From BJHL01 sp040378885 (GTDB lineage Bacteria > Planctomycetota > Phycisphaerae > Phycisphaerales > UBA1924), in assembly GCA_046316615.1 (NCBI GenBank), contig JBKDAN010000031.1, positions 1 to 64,000 on the forward strand: a stretch of 64,000 bases of DNA, given 5' to 3'. The notes below the pieces were generated by a model, which saw only the letters and a program-made list of their open reading frames with translations, did no database searches and was not told the origin of the DNA. This document shows, piece after piece, positions 1-7,737 of this stretch (the stretch's first letter is position 1; each line of letters begins with the position of its first letter). Made by a program: the position numbers and the translations under genes.

Positions 1-1
1 C

Positions 2-166
2 AACGACGTCTTCCCCGAAGAGCAAGACGTCATCGACTTCTTCAACGTCCTCGCCGGCGCGGATTGCCCCGCCTGCAACGACATCGACTTCAACAACAAC
101 GAAGTCTTCCCCGAAGAGCAAGACGTCATCGACTTCTTCAACGTCCTCGCCGGCGGCACCTGCTGA
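2..166 (+). CDS. C-terminus of a secreted dockerin-like repeat protein (5' end outside window)
   Basis: The window opens inside this gene; 54 codons remain before TGA at 164-166. What is left is two copies of the motif DIDFNNNxVFPEEQDVIDFF, each followed by NVLAGxxC, joined by CPAC. Asp and Asn lie at EF-hand-like spacings as in type I dockerin repeats, and Cys residues flank each copy. The same double tail ends three other secreted proteins in the window (46714-47649, 50366-51973, 60354-61412), so this is almost certainly the C-terminal anchoring or interaction module of a fourth. The catalytic or binding part lies upstream and cannot be seen. The copies here read PEEQD where most others read PEDQD. 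Confidence 0.85.
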   Translation, partial: NDVFPEEQDVIDFFNVLAGADCPACNDIDFNNNEVFPEEQDVIDFFNVLAGGTC

Positions 167-170
167 CCCT

Positions 171-194
171 GGTGGCCCGCCCCTCCGGGGCGGG
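171..194. repeat. GC-rich dispersed hairpin repeat, copy 1
   Basis: Contains CCCGCCCCTCCGGGGCGGG, an 8-bp perfect stem with a 3-nt loop, preceded by GGTGG. It lies just after the stop of the dockerin-like gene and before the end of the convergent SDR gene. Other copies are at 3610-3642, 5074-5106 and 6386-6417. It could stop transcripts from both sides, but no T-run follows. Confidence 0.85.
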
Positions 195-268
195 AGTCAT
201 CCAACCCACACAGCCCAGTTTCAAGCAGCGCGACCTCACCGCGCAACCACACCGCGCGCCCACACCCC

Positions 269-1090
269 TCACCGCCCATCCGTCCCCGCGCTCACACTCT
301 CCCACGCCGCCAGTTCCATCCCCACCGCCGCCAGCTTCGTCTTCTGCTTGTTCACCGCGTACTTCCCCAGCACCAGCCGCAGCGGCGTGTTCTCCGCCGC
401 AATAGCATCCAGCATCGCACTCGCCGCCCGCGCCGGGTCCCCCGGCTGCTTGCCCGGCATGCCCGCAAGCAACGCCGCAAACCGCCCCACACTCTGCGCA
501 TACGTCGCCCCGCGCCCGCGTGACATATCGCCCTTGCTGATGAACTCCGTGCGAAACGGCCCCGGCTGCACGATCATCACCTTCACGCCAAATGCCGTGA
601 CCTCCGCCTTCAGACTCTCCGCAAGGCCCTCCAGCGCGCACTTGCTCGCCCCATACACGCCAAACCCCGCATAGTTGTTGATCGCCGCCGCGGCGGACAT
701 CATGACGATCGCGCCACTGCCGCGCTCACGCATCTGCGGAATCACCAACCGCGACAGCCGCAGCGGCGCAAAGAAGTTCACCTCAAAATTCGCCCGCGCC
801 GCCGCCTCATCACTCTCCTCCACGCTCGCCAGCATCCCCCGCCCGGCGTTGTTGATCAGCACATCAATCCCGCGTTCCGCAATCACGCGCGCAACCACAT
901 CCTCACACTGACGAGCATCCGTCACATCAAGCTGCTCAATCGTGCAGCTCTCTGGATGCGCCTCGCGCAGCGAAGCAAGCGTCGCAACATCCCGCGCCGT
1001 CGCAACGACATGATGCCCGCGCGAAAGGGCTTCAAGAGCCAGAGACTTGCCGAATCCTGACGAACAACCGGTGATGAACGTAACGGGCAT
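269..1090 (-). CDS. Short-chain dehydrogenase/reductase
   Basis: A classical SDR of 273 residues that should use NAD(P)H to oxidise or reduce a small alcohol or carbonyl substrate in the cytoplasm; the substrate cannot be told. The Rossmann signature TGCSSGFG is at residues 7-14, the structural NNAG at 80-83, and the catalytic set is Ser132 with Y146-GAS-K150. An acidic D55-V pair (LDVTD) fits the adenine-ring contact. The open frame extends 58 codons further upstream, but that part is Arg/Pro-rich and unlike an SDR, so the ATG at 1090 directly before the first beta strand is chosen. Length matches classical SDRs. It follows the glycosyltransferase on the same strand by 88 bases. Confidence 0.9.
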   Translation of the reverse strand: MPVTFITGCSSGFGKSLALEALSRGHHVVATARDVATLASLREAHPESCTIEQLDVTDARQCEDVVARVIAERGIDVLINNAGRGMLASVEESDEAAARANFEVNFFAPLRLSRLVIPQMRERGSGAIVMMSAAAAINNYAGFGVYGASKCALEGLAESLKAEVTAFGVKVMIVQPGPFRTEFISKGDMSRGRGATYAQSVGRFAALLAGMPGKQPGDPARAASAMLDAIAAENTPLRLVLGKYAVNKQKTKLAAVGMELAAWESVSAGTDGR

Positions 1091-1178
1091 ATACAACGTT
1101 TCGTTGAGATGTGCTGGTGGATTCGGAGGGCTTGGACGCCCGCACTCATACGGTCGGACGACCACTCGACGCGCTCGG

Positions 1179-2402
1179 TCACGCGCTCTCGCGCTCATCC
1201 CGCAACATCTCAATCTCCCGCAATATCCCCGCATCAAACGCCTGCTCGCTAAACCGCTCCGCATTCACCCGGCACGCCGCATCGCTCCGCCGCGGACAGC
1301 GAATCGTCGCCTTCACCAAACTCTCCACCGTCGGCTCGTCAAACAGCGCACCCGTCACCCCGTCCTGCACGGTGTCCAGCGCGCCGCCGGCCTTGCGCGC
1401 AACCACCGGCAGCCCGCACGCCTGAGCCTCCACCGCCACAATCCCGAAATCCTCCACCTGCGGAAACATCAGCATCCGCGCCTTGCGATAGTGCTCGCGC
1501 AGCTCCGCATCCTGCACGCGCCCCGCAAACGTGACGCGCGACACCTTGCCGTCCTTCCCCGCGCGAGCGCGATCCTCCAGCTTCCCGCGCATCGAGCCCG
1601 TCCCCACAATCACCAGCCGCTGCCCCAGCTTCTTCGCCGCATCAATCGCCAGATCAACCCGCTTGTATGGCTCCAGCGCCCCCACATACAGCCAGTAGTC
1701 TTCGCGCGAGTCACCGATCTTCTCAATCGCCGGCGTGAAATACTCCGTCCGCACAGGCGGATAAATCACGCTCGCGCTGCGCTCATAGCACCGCGTCACC
1801 TGGTCTGCCGTGTACGTGCTGTTGGCCACCAGCCGCGTCACCGTGTCCGCGCTCGTGCTCTGCTGGTCCCACCGCTGGTAGCTCTTGCGAAACATGTTCA
1901 GCCCCAGCGAGCGCAGCCACGAATCCCGCGTGTACTCACTCGCCTGCGACCACACATACCGCGGCGGACTATGGCAATAACACAAGTGCGGCACGCCATA
2001 AGGCGGCCGCAATCCCTTGATCGCCGCACTGCTGCTGCTGATAAGCAGATCAATCGGCTCCTCCCCGTGCAGCCGCTCCAGCTTGCGAGACAGATCGCGA
2101 ATCGCCTTCGGATAAAACGGCATCAGCCACCGCCGCATCGGCCCGCTCGCAAGCGGCCACTTGCCCACCTTGCTCACCGTGCGAGGCGTCGCGTCAATCG
2201 CAGGCGTCACATGCTCGCCGTCATCAAACATCACAAACAGATCAACAAGCCGGTGATGCCGCGACACCACCTGCACCAGCCGATCCAAAACGCCCTCGCC
2301 CCCCCGATACCCGCACAGCCAGTCATGCGCCAAAACAATCCGCAAGGGACGTTTCGCCGCCTGCGGCATCGAAGTGTGCGAGATGACTGGAGCAGTTATC
2401 AT
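1179..2402 (-). CDS. Glycosyltransferase family 4 (GT-B fold)
   Basis: A GT-B glycosyltransferase of about 407 residues expected to move a sugar from a nucleotide-sugar onto a lipid- or protein-linked glycan at the inner face of the membrane. The N-terminal half starts with RIVLAHDWLCGYRGGEGV, whose Gly-rich loop is typical of family 4. The C-terminal half has YVGALEPYKRVDLAIDA (donor-site loop), VIVGTGSM, and the E-x7-E type segment EDFGIVAVEAQACGLPVVA. Two ATGs are possible (2402 and 2369) and neither has a good ribosome site; the longer form is listed. It is divergent from the amidohydrolase gene, with 76 bases between. Donor and acceptor are unknown. Confidence 0.88.
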   Translation of the reverse strand: MITAPVISHTSMPQAAKRPLRIVLAHDWLCGYRGGEGVLDRLVQVVSRHHRLVDLFVMFDDGEHVTPAIDATPRTVSKVGKWPLASGPMRRWLMPFYPKAIRDLSRKLERLHGEEPIDLLISSSSAAIKGLRPPYGVPHLCYCHSPPRYVWSQASEYTRDSWLRSLGLNMFRKSYQRWDQQSTSADTVTRLVANSTYTADQVTRCYERSASVIYPPVRTEYFTPAIEKIGDSREDYWLYVGALEPYKRVDLAIDAAKKLGQRLVIVGTGSMRGKLEDRARAGKDGKVSRVTFAGRVQDAELREHYRKARMLMFPQVEDFGIVAVEAQACGLPVVARKAGGALDTVQDGVTGALFDEPTVESLVKATIRCPRRSDAACRVNAERFSEQAFDAGILREIEMLRDERESA

Positions 2403-2478
2403 CGTGTGGTGACAGCGTCTGGCAGCCCGTACGGCTCGCACACGACTTTCGCCGTGAAGGCTCGCCTCAAAGGATCGT

Positions 2479-3645
2479 ATGAGTTCGCCGACGCACTCGC
2501 TCGCCCATCCGGTCCTTCTCGCTGGCGCCGCCCACAAGACAGCTCGCGCCGAGAATCGTTTCGGTCTTGATTATCGGCGATGCGCCGCCGCTTTGCCGAC
2601 TTTACCCTGCCCCATCATCGATGTGCACGCCCACATCAATGGCGAACGCGCCGCCCTCATCTATCGCGACGTCGCGCAAACCTTCGGCATCGAGCACGTC
2701 TTCACCCAGGTCCGCATCACCGATGCCCCGCTCGTCCGCCGCGTCTTGGGCGACTTCGTCTCCTTCATCGCCTTCCCGCAGTTCCGCGTCGAAGACAAAC
2801 GCAAAGCGATGACCATCGGCTACCTCGAAGACATCCAGCAGTTCCGCGACCAGTTCGGCGCGAAGATGATCAAACTCTGGAACGCCCCGCGCATGTACGA
2901 AGTCTTCCCCGGTGAAGCCGGCAAAGACTTGATCGCCTTCGACAGCCCCTGGCGCGTCGAGCACGCCAAGCTCGCCCAGCAACTCGGCATGGGCATCATG
3001 GTCCACGTCGCCGACCCCGATACCTGGTTTGCCACCAAATACAGCAACCCCGCCGTCTACGGCATGAAGCGCGATCACTACCCGCCGCTCGAGCGCATGA
3101 TCGACCGCTTCCCCGGCCCCTGGCTCGCCGCACACATGGGCGGCTGGCCCGAAGATCTTGACTTCCTCGATGGCCTCCTCACCCGCCACCCCAATCTCTC
3201 ACTCGACACCAGCGCCACCAAATGGGTCGTGCGCGAACTCAGCAACCATACACGCGGCCGCGTCTTCGACTTCTTCAGCAAGTGGCAAAGCCGCATCCTC
3301 TTCGGCAGCGACATCGTCACCATCGACGACCACCTCACGCCCAAGCCCCCGGACCTGCTCAACAAACACCCGATGGCCGACCTCGCCGACAGCCCCGAAG
3401 CGGCCTTCGACCTCTACGCCAGCCGCTACCTCACCCTGCGATTGATGTTCGAAACCGACTACACCGGCGAAAGCCCCATCGCCGACCCCGACCTCAAAAT
3501 GGTCAACCCCGCCCTCGCGGAAACCCTCCCCGCCCCACGCCTGCAAGGCCTCAATCTGCCGCCCGACATGCTCACAATCCTCTATCGCGGCGCCTGCGAA
3601 CACCTCCTGGGTGGCCCGCCCCTCCGGGGCGGGCGCATGCCATAA
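2479..3645 (+). CDS. Amidohydrolase-2 family metal-dependent hydrolase
   Basis: A TIM-barrel hydrolase of the amidohydrolase 2 family (decarboxylases and lactonases are relatives). Visible metal and active-site positions are DVHAH (His50, His52), MVHVAD (His176), AAHMGG (His219) and FGSD (Asp278). The segment 126-134 includes GAKMIKLW, whose Lys could sit at the metal site. Reaction and substrate cannot be assigned. The last residues, GGPPLRGGRMP, are encoded by copy 2 of the GC-rich hairpin repeat, which runs to the base before the TAA; the native C-terminus was probably extended or replaced by the repeat. The N-terminal 40 residues are poorly conserved-looking, so a later start is possible. 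Confidence 0.85.
   Translation: MSSPTHSLAHPVLLAGAAHKTARAENRFGLDYRRCAAALPTLPCPIIDVHAHINGERAALIYRDVAQTFGIEHVFTQVRITDAPLVRRVLGDFVSFIAFPQFRVEDKRKAMTIGYLEDIQQFRDQFGAKMIKLWNAPRMYEVFPGEAGKDLIAFDSPWRVEHAKLAQQLGMGIMVHVADPDTWFATKYSNPAVYGMKRDHYPPLERMIDRFPGPWLAAHMGGWPEDLDFLDGLLTRHPNLSLDTSATKWVVRELSNHTRGRVFDFFSKWQSRILFGSDIVTIDDHLTPKPPDLLNKHPMADLADSPEAAFDLYASRYLTLRLMFETDYTGESPIADPDLKMVNPALAETLPAPRLQGLNLPPDMLTILYRGACEHLLGGPPLRGGRMP
3610..3642. repeat. GC-rich dispersed hairpin repeat, copy 2 (inside a reading frame)
   Basis: GGTGG followed by CCCGCCCCTCCGGGGCGGG and then CGCATGCC. It forms the last codons of the amidohydrolase gene and lies between that gene and the convergent TPR gene. Copy 3 at 5074 shares the trailing CGCATGCC. 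Confidence 0.88.
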
Positions 3646-3747
3646 CCAACATCCCCAGCGCCATCACTGACCAGCCAACAAAGCAAGCACAACAAGCCAC
3701 CCGAACTCGAAGCGCCTCCCCCTCGTTCGCTCGTTCGCTTCCCCCCC

Positions 3748-5052
3748 TCACACCCCATCATCCTTCGCCCGCTCCGCATCCAGCCACTCGCGCGAAATCC
3801 GAATGTCCTCTTCCGCCGCGCCTCTGCGCCGCGCATCTTCCACCGCAGCGTCAGCCTTCTCCCACGCCTTCACCATGCCGTAGCACGTCGACAGATTGAG
3901 ATACGCGCGAGCATCCTTGTCATGAAGCGCGATGCTCTTCAGCATCAGATCAATCGCTAACTGATACTCCTCCGCATCGATGGCTTCTCTGGATTGATAC
4001 CAGTACGTATCCGCGTGATACACCCGCCACGCCCCAGCACGCGTCGGCGCAAGCTCCGTCGCCTTCACATACTGCTCCGCCGCCAGCGTCCACTGCTTCA
4101 ATCTCGAATAGCAGTGCCCCAGAAACGCCACAGCTTCAGCATCATCAGGCGTCGCCGCCACGCTCTCCTGCATGTACCGCAGCGCCGCCTCGTGATCGCC
4201 CTTCTCCGTCGCTTCTCCAGACATCTGCGCCGTCACATACGCAAGCAGCGGAGCCTGGTTGCTCCACTCCTCCTCACTCAGCGGCTTGATTTGCAGCAAA
4301 ATCACACGCGCCTTCTCCCACGCACGCCGGTGCGAAGCAACCGCCGCCTGCTGCGACATCAGCGCGGTACTCGTCGCGCCAGACTTCTCCCCGCGCAACA
4401 CAAACGCTTCCGCTGCCGCAACATCATCCCGGTGCAGAGCCTCCGCCGCCGCCATCGCCGCGGCGGCCGCCCAAAACTCGCGCTCACTATCAAGCCGCGG
4501 GTCTTGTGCCAATGCGATCTCATACGTCGCCAGACTCCGCTCCCACGCTTCCGCCTCATACAGCATCCCCGCCTTCGCAGCAACCGCCTTCGCATCCGAC
4601 GGAGCTTCCGCAATGGCCGTGTCCATCCACGTCACCGCTTCATCAAACCTACCCGCCTCCGCAAGCTCAGCCGCGTGCATCCAAGCCGTGTACGCCAGAT
4701 ACTCACTCATCACCGGCCGCGAATAGCCCGCCTTCACGTTCGCGGTATCCAGCGCGACGTACGCGTCCTGCCACTGCCTCGCGCGGTAATGCGTAACCCC
4801 CAGAACGTACCACGCCTCGCCATTGAGAGGCGTCAGCTCAGTCGCTTCCTTCGCCTTCGCAACAGCCGTGACAAAGTCACCCGCCGCGATGGCCCCCTCC
4901 GCCTGCGTCTGCAACCGCGCCGCCCGCACCTCGGGCGACTTGAACCACAGCACAACAAACAGCACCACCCCCAGCACCACCAGCGCGCCGGTGGAGCCCA
5001 AAACCCAAATCAGTAACCGACGCGATGAAGCAAGATCATCCCCTGGCTGCAT
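3748..5052 (-). CDS. Membrane-anchored TPR protein
   Basis: 434 residues with one predicted membrane segment near residues 14-36 (LIWVLGSTGALVVLGVVLFV) followed by a long soluble domain made of tetratricopeptide repeats, for example AKEATELTPLNGEAWYVLG, AIAEAPSDAKAVAAKAG, SVAATPDDAEAVAFLGHCY and SIALHDKDARAYLNLSTCY. Such proteins usually act as scaffolds; no partner is evident. The frame is open to 5145, but that extension translates copy 3 of the hairpin repeat (APEGRATCGG), so the ATG at 5052 just before the membrane segment is used. It stands alone, ending convergent with the amidohydrolase gene. Confidence 0.85.
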   Translation of the reverse strand: MQPGDDLASSRRLLIWVLGSTGALVVLGVVLFVVLWFKSPEVRAARLQTQAEGAIAAGDFVTAVAKAKEATELTPLNGEAWYVLGVTHYRARQWQDAYVALDTANVKAGYSRPVMSEYLAYTAWMHAAELAEAGRFDEAVTWMDTAIAEAPSDAKAVAAKAGMLYEAEAWERSLATYEIALAQDPRLDSEREFWAAAAAMAAAEALHRDDVAAAEAFVLRGEKSGATSTALMSQQAAVASHRRAWEKARVILLQIKPLSEEEWSNQAPLLAYVTAQMSGEATEKGDHEAALRYMQESVAATPDDAEAVAFLGHCYSRLKQWTLAAEQYVKATELAPTRAGAWRVYHADTYWYQSREAIDAEEYQLAIDLMLKSIALHDKDARAYLNLSTCYGMVKAWEKADAAVEDARRRGAAEEDIRISREWLDAERAKDDGV

Positions 5053-5073
5053 AACGCAATCGTACCCCCCACA

Positions 5074-5106
5074 GGTGGCCCGCCCCTCCGGGGCGGGCGC
5101 ATGCCC
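5074..5106. repeat. GC-rich dispersed hairpin repeat, copy 3
   Basis: Same element as 171 and 3610 (core CCCGCCCCTCCGGGGCGGG, then CGCATGCC), located 22 bases upstream of the TPR gene start, so it would lie in the 5' leader or promoter of that gene rather than at a 3' end. Confidence 0.88.
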
Positions 5107-5151
5107 CGACCGCGACACCACATTACCCGCGCCTCCTCCGCCCACAAATCG

Positions 5152-5179
5152 AAAAAGGCCCCGCTCTCCGCAGGGCCTT
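5152..5179 (-). terminator. Intrinsic terminator of the FGE-like gene
   Basis: Read on the minus strand: AAGGCCC, a loop of about 11 bases, GGGCCTT, then a T-run of five. It lies about 60 bases after the stop of the 5239-6324 gene and before the TPR gene, and is the clearest Rho-independent terminator in the window. Confidence 0.8.
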
Positions 5180-5238
5180 CACGTCAATCTCGTATCGCCG
5201 TTCACACCATGTTCGAGCACTCGGCGCCCGCCAGCCCG

Positions 5239-6324
5239 TCAGACAGGGTAACGACGTCTCCAGCGCGACGAAAAGGCGCCGCCAATCAACACAAGTGTGA
5301 GACAAGTCGGGCTTGGCACGCTGGTGGCAATTCGCAATCCAAAGTTAGTCCGCGGCAGGTCAGGACTGGCTGAACCAGCGGTATACACCTCATCAAAAGG
5401 ATCACTCGCCCAAGGTGTTCCATCCGAAATACGACTCATACGTCCTTCCAGAACACGAATCGATTCTGTCCATTCTCTTGTTGCACCTGCCACATCAAAC
5501 AACCCCCATGGCGACTGCACATTCGCATATGCACCAAGCGGGATGCTGTATTCAACATCGTCGGGCGTGTTGAAACCGGTATTCGCCTGATTCGCCGCAC
5601 TCCCGCCCGGAAATCCCGCCGGCGGCCCGTACGTCGGAGCCAGGTCGCTCATGTGCGGATACAGCCACCACCCGCCCGTCGAACCGTCAGCATTCGGCCG
5701 ATTCGGATCAAAATGCGCCGCCTTCATCCACTCGTCCCAGCTCGGAATCCAGTACCGCGCCCCCGCACTGCGCGACGCCTGATCGGTGAACGTTGGAAAC
5801 CCGCCGCTGAATGTGGAAACGTCATACGCCCCACTCAAAAACGCACTTGCATCCGTTGACTTGTTGTTATGCAACCAGTTGCAATATATCGCCGCAGTGC
5901 GCCACGAAATGCCGCCCACCGGCAGCATATCAGCATTCGCCACATTCGGATTCACACGATACCTTGTCCCGGGACCTGTATACGAAGTGTCCCGTACCGC
6001 GCCCCACACCGTCGGCGTCCATAGCGTCTGCGCTGGAAACGAAATCGCATCCGGCCGCGCCAGAACCGCGTTATAAAACTCCACCCACTGCGCCGTGGTC
6101 ACTTCCAAACGACCGATCGAATACTCATATGCAACCGACCCGCGCCCTGTCACCCCGATGTTAAATGGATCTTCCCCGCCATACGCCGCGTTGTTGATTG
6201 CCCCGATCCGCGAGAACTCCGCCCCGCTCAAAGGGTCCGTGAAAAACTGCGTCTGCGCACTCGCGCTCCCCGCCCCCGCGAGCCCCACCGCCAACGCCAC
6301 AACCCCAGCAGCAACTTTGCTCAT
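5239..6324 (-). CDS. Secreted FGE/sulfatase-modifying-factor fold protein with PEP-CTERM-like tail
   Basis: 361 residues. The N-terminus MSKVAAGVVALAVGLAGAG...ASAQ is a Sec signal peptide. The body has formylglycine-generating-enzyme fold landmarks: GRLEVTTAQWVEFYNAV, PVGGISWRTAAIYCNWLH, YWIPSWDEWMKAAHF and WGLFDVAGATREWTES. The active-site Cys pair of true FGE is not apparent, so this is probably a binding or structural relative, common in planctomycetes. The C-terminus is VPSP, a hydrophobic stretch, then RWRRR, the layout of a PEP-CTERM sorting signal. The start is the ATG before the signal peptide, with GGAG close upstream; the open frame beyond it only translates hairpin-repeat copy 4. 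It ends at a good terminator. Confidence 0.88.
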   Translation of the reverse strand: MSKVAAGVVALAVGLAGAGSASAQTQFFTDPLSGAEFSRIGAINNAAYGGEDPFNIGVTGRGSVAYEYSIGRLEVTTAQWVEFYNAVLARPDAISFPAQTLWTPTVWGAVRDTSYTGPGTRYRVNPNVANADMLPVGGISWRTAAIYCNWLHNNKSTDASAFLSGAYDVSTFSGGFPTFTDQASRSAGARYWIPSWDEWMKAAHFDPNRPNADGSTGGWWLYPHMSDLAPTYGPPAGFPGGSAANQANTGFNTPDDVEYSIPLGAYANVQSPWGLFDVAGATREWTESIRVLEGRMSRISDGTPWASDPFDEVYTAGSASPDLPRTNFGLRIATSVPSPTCLTLVLIGGAFSSRWRRRYPV

Positions 6325-6385
6325 GCTCCAATATGCCACACCTTTCGCGGCCTGCCACCAATCCGCGCCAATTTCTTGTCCGTCG

Positions 6386-6417
6386 GGTGGCCCGCCCCTC
6401 CGGGGCGGCCGCAAGCC
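6386..6417. repeat. GC-rich dispersed hairpin repeat, copy 4 (variant)
   Basis: GGTGG then CCCGCCCCTCCGGGGCGG, followed by CCGCAAGCC instead of GCGCATGCC. It lies about 60 bases upstream of the FGE-like gene. A second small perfect palindrome, AAATCTGGCAGATTT, follows at 6435-6449. Confidence 0.82.
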
Positions 6418-6579
6418 AAAACCTCCCTCCCCAAAAATCTGGCAGATTTCCGCCGAAAATCTGCCGCCAGCAGCCACAAGCACTTACGCCAAAAACACAA
6501 CCACCAGCGCGCGCACAACCGCGCTTTGACCCCTCTATACGGAGGCACGTATTTTCCGCGCCGCAAGAAAGGGGTCCAC

Positions 6580-6760
6580 ATGTCTCGCCCATCCCAACTC
6601 ACCGACGCCCACCTCGCCTGCATCCCACCAGACGAAATCCCGCGCGTCCTCCGCTACTTCGCGCTCAGCCGCGACCTCTACGCCCTCGCCAGAGAACTCC
6701 GCTTCACCGCCTTCGAAATCGAACGCTGGTCCGCAACCCCCGCCATCGCCATGTGCCTGA
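6580..6760 (+). pseudogene. Possible small gene, frame-shifted or overrun by repeats
   Basis: An ATG at 6580 is preceded by AAGAAAGGGG, one of the better ribosome sites here, and encodes about 55 residues that look like real protein: LTDAHLACIPPDEIPRVLRY and LYALARELRFTAFEIERWSA, two probable helices resembling a small DNA-binding or adaptor protein. After about codon 60 the frame becomes Pro/Ala/Asn low complexity (dispersed repeats) and finds no stop of its own until 8976, across a gene on the other strand. A TGA in the next frame at 6758-6760 would fit a frameshift. No function is assigned. Confidence 0.35.
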
Positions 6761-6859
6761 GCGTCCCCCCCGACGCGCCTCATGCCTCGATGCCCAATGC
6801 CTTGATGCCTGCTCGCGCTCCCCAACCGAATCACCCCACCACGTCCGCTCCCACCACCA

Positions 6860-6913
6860 CGAATGCCGAATCACGAATGCCGAATGCCGCGTCTTTCCCC
6901 CCGAATGCCGCGC
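6860..6913. repeat. Dispersed CGAATGCCG-type repeat, copy 1
   Basis: Direct repeats of CGAATGCCG: CGAATGCCGAATCACGAATG, then CCGAATGCCGCG, with one more unit after a spacer. A closely matching block is at 45522-45552. It lies at the 3' edge of the acyltransferase gene. Confidence 0.75.
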
Positions 6914-6921
6914 CTTCCCAC

Positions 6922-7575
6922 TTACACAATCCTCCCCCGCAGCCCCACAATCTCCTCCCGCAGCCGAGCCAGCGCTCCGTCATTGCCCAGCGCCATCAGC
7001 TCAGCATGGGGAATCGGCTTCCCGAAGATCAGCCGGAAGCGAACCCCAAACAACTTCAACTTCCCCCCGCGCGGCCACGCCTTAAACGGCCCCTCGATGG
7101 CGCATGGCACAACGGGGCACTGCGCTCGCTTCACCAGCAGCATCACGCCACGCTGAAATTCCTTGATCTCACCATCCGGCGTGCGCGATCCTTCTGGAAA
7201 GATCAGTGTCGCGCGGCCTTGTTCCAAGCGTGCCAGCACTTCCTTGATGCTTGCCGTATCCGCCGCCGACCCGCGCACCGGAATGCTGTTGAGTCCCTTG
7301 ATGATCCAACTCAGTGGCGGCTTGAACAGCTCGACCTTCGCAATGAAGTCAAGATTCCGATGATCGATGCTGCCGCCGATGGCCGGCGGATCAAAGTTGC
7401 TCTGATGGTTGCACGCCAGAATCACCCCGCCCGTCGCGGGCACGTTCTCCACACCCTCCACGCGAATGCGATAGAAGATGCTGTAGAACAAATGCGCGGA
7501 CCGCCGCGCGAGCGTGTAGAAAAGCAGCGAAGGCAGACTCGCGCCGGGCTGTTTGGCACGATAACGATCCAGCAT
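6922..7575 (-). CDS. 1-acyl-glycerol-3-phosphate acyltransferase family protein (PlsC-like)
   Basis: 217 residues with the full acyltransferase signature: block I NHQSNFD (His57, Asp62), FIAKVELFKPP, GLNSIPVRG (block II), and the glycerol-phosphate-binding block III IFPEGSRT. It should transfer an acyl chain to lysophosphatidic acid or a related lysolipid at the inner membrane. The upstream 116 codons of open frame are Arg/His-rich and antisense to the lipoprotein gene, so the ATG at 7575 (MLDRYRAKQPG) is used. A second PlsC-like gene lies at 52192-52896 with a different N-terminus, so the two probably serve different lipids. It is divergent from the TolB-like gene. Confidence 0.92.
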   Translation of the reverse strand: MLDRYRAKQPGASLPSLLFYTLARRSAHLFYSIFYRIRVEGVENVPATGGVILACNHQSNFDPPAIGGSIDHRNLDFIAKVELFKPPLSWIIKGLNSIPVRGSAADTASIKEVLARLEQGRATLIFPEGSRTPDGEIKEFQRGVMLLVKRAQCPVVPCAIEGPFKAWPRGGKLKLFGVRFRLIFGKPIPHAELMALGNDGALARLREEIVGLRGRIV

Positions 7576-7737
7576 GCCGCCAAAGTAGGCTTTGTGTTGC
7601 CCCCCGGTCGGCCCATAACCGCGCGTCCGCCAACGCGGGCAAAGTCTGTCGCGCGCCTGTCCGATGCTGCCGATGACGCAGGCCCGTGTTCGCGCAGCGC
7701 GACGCGGCCTTGCATCAGGGCTGAGCAGGAGATCGGT

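Noticed and set aside
1047..2570. A 507-residue plus-strand protein
   Set aside because: It is Arg/His/Pro-rich with no motif and lies antisense to the GT4 gene; typical shadow frame at high GC.
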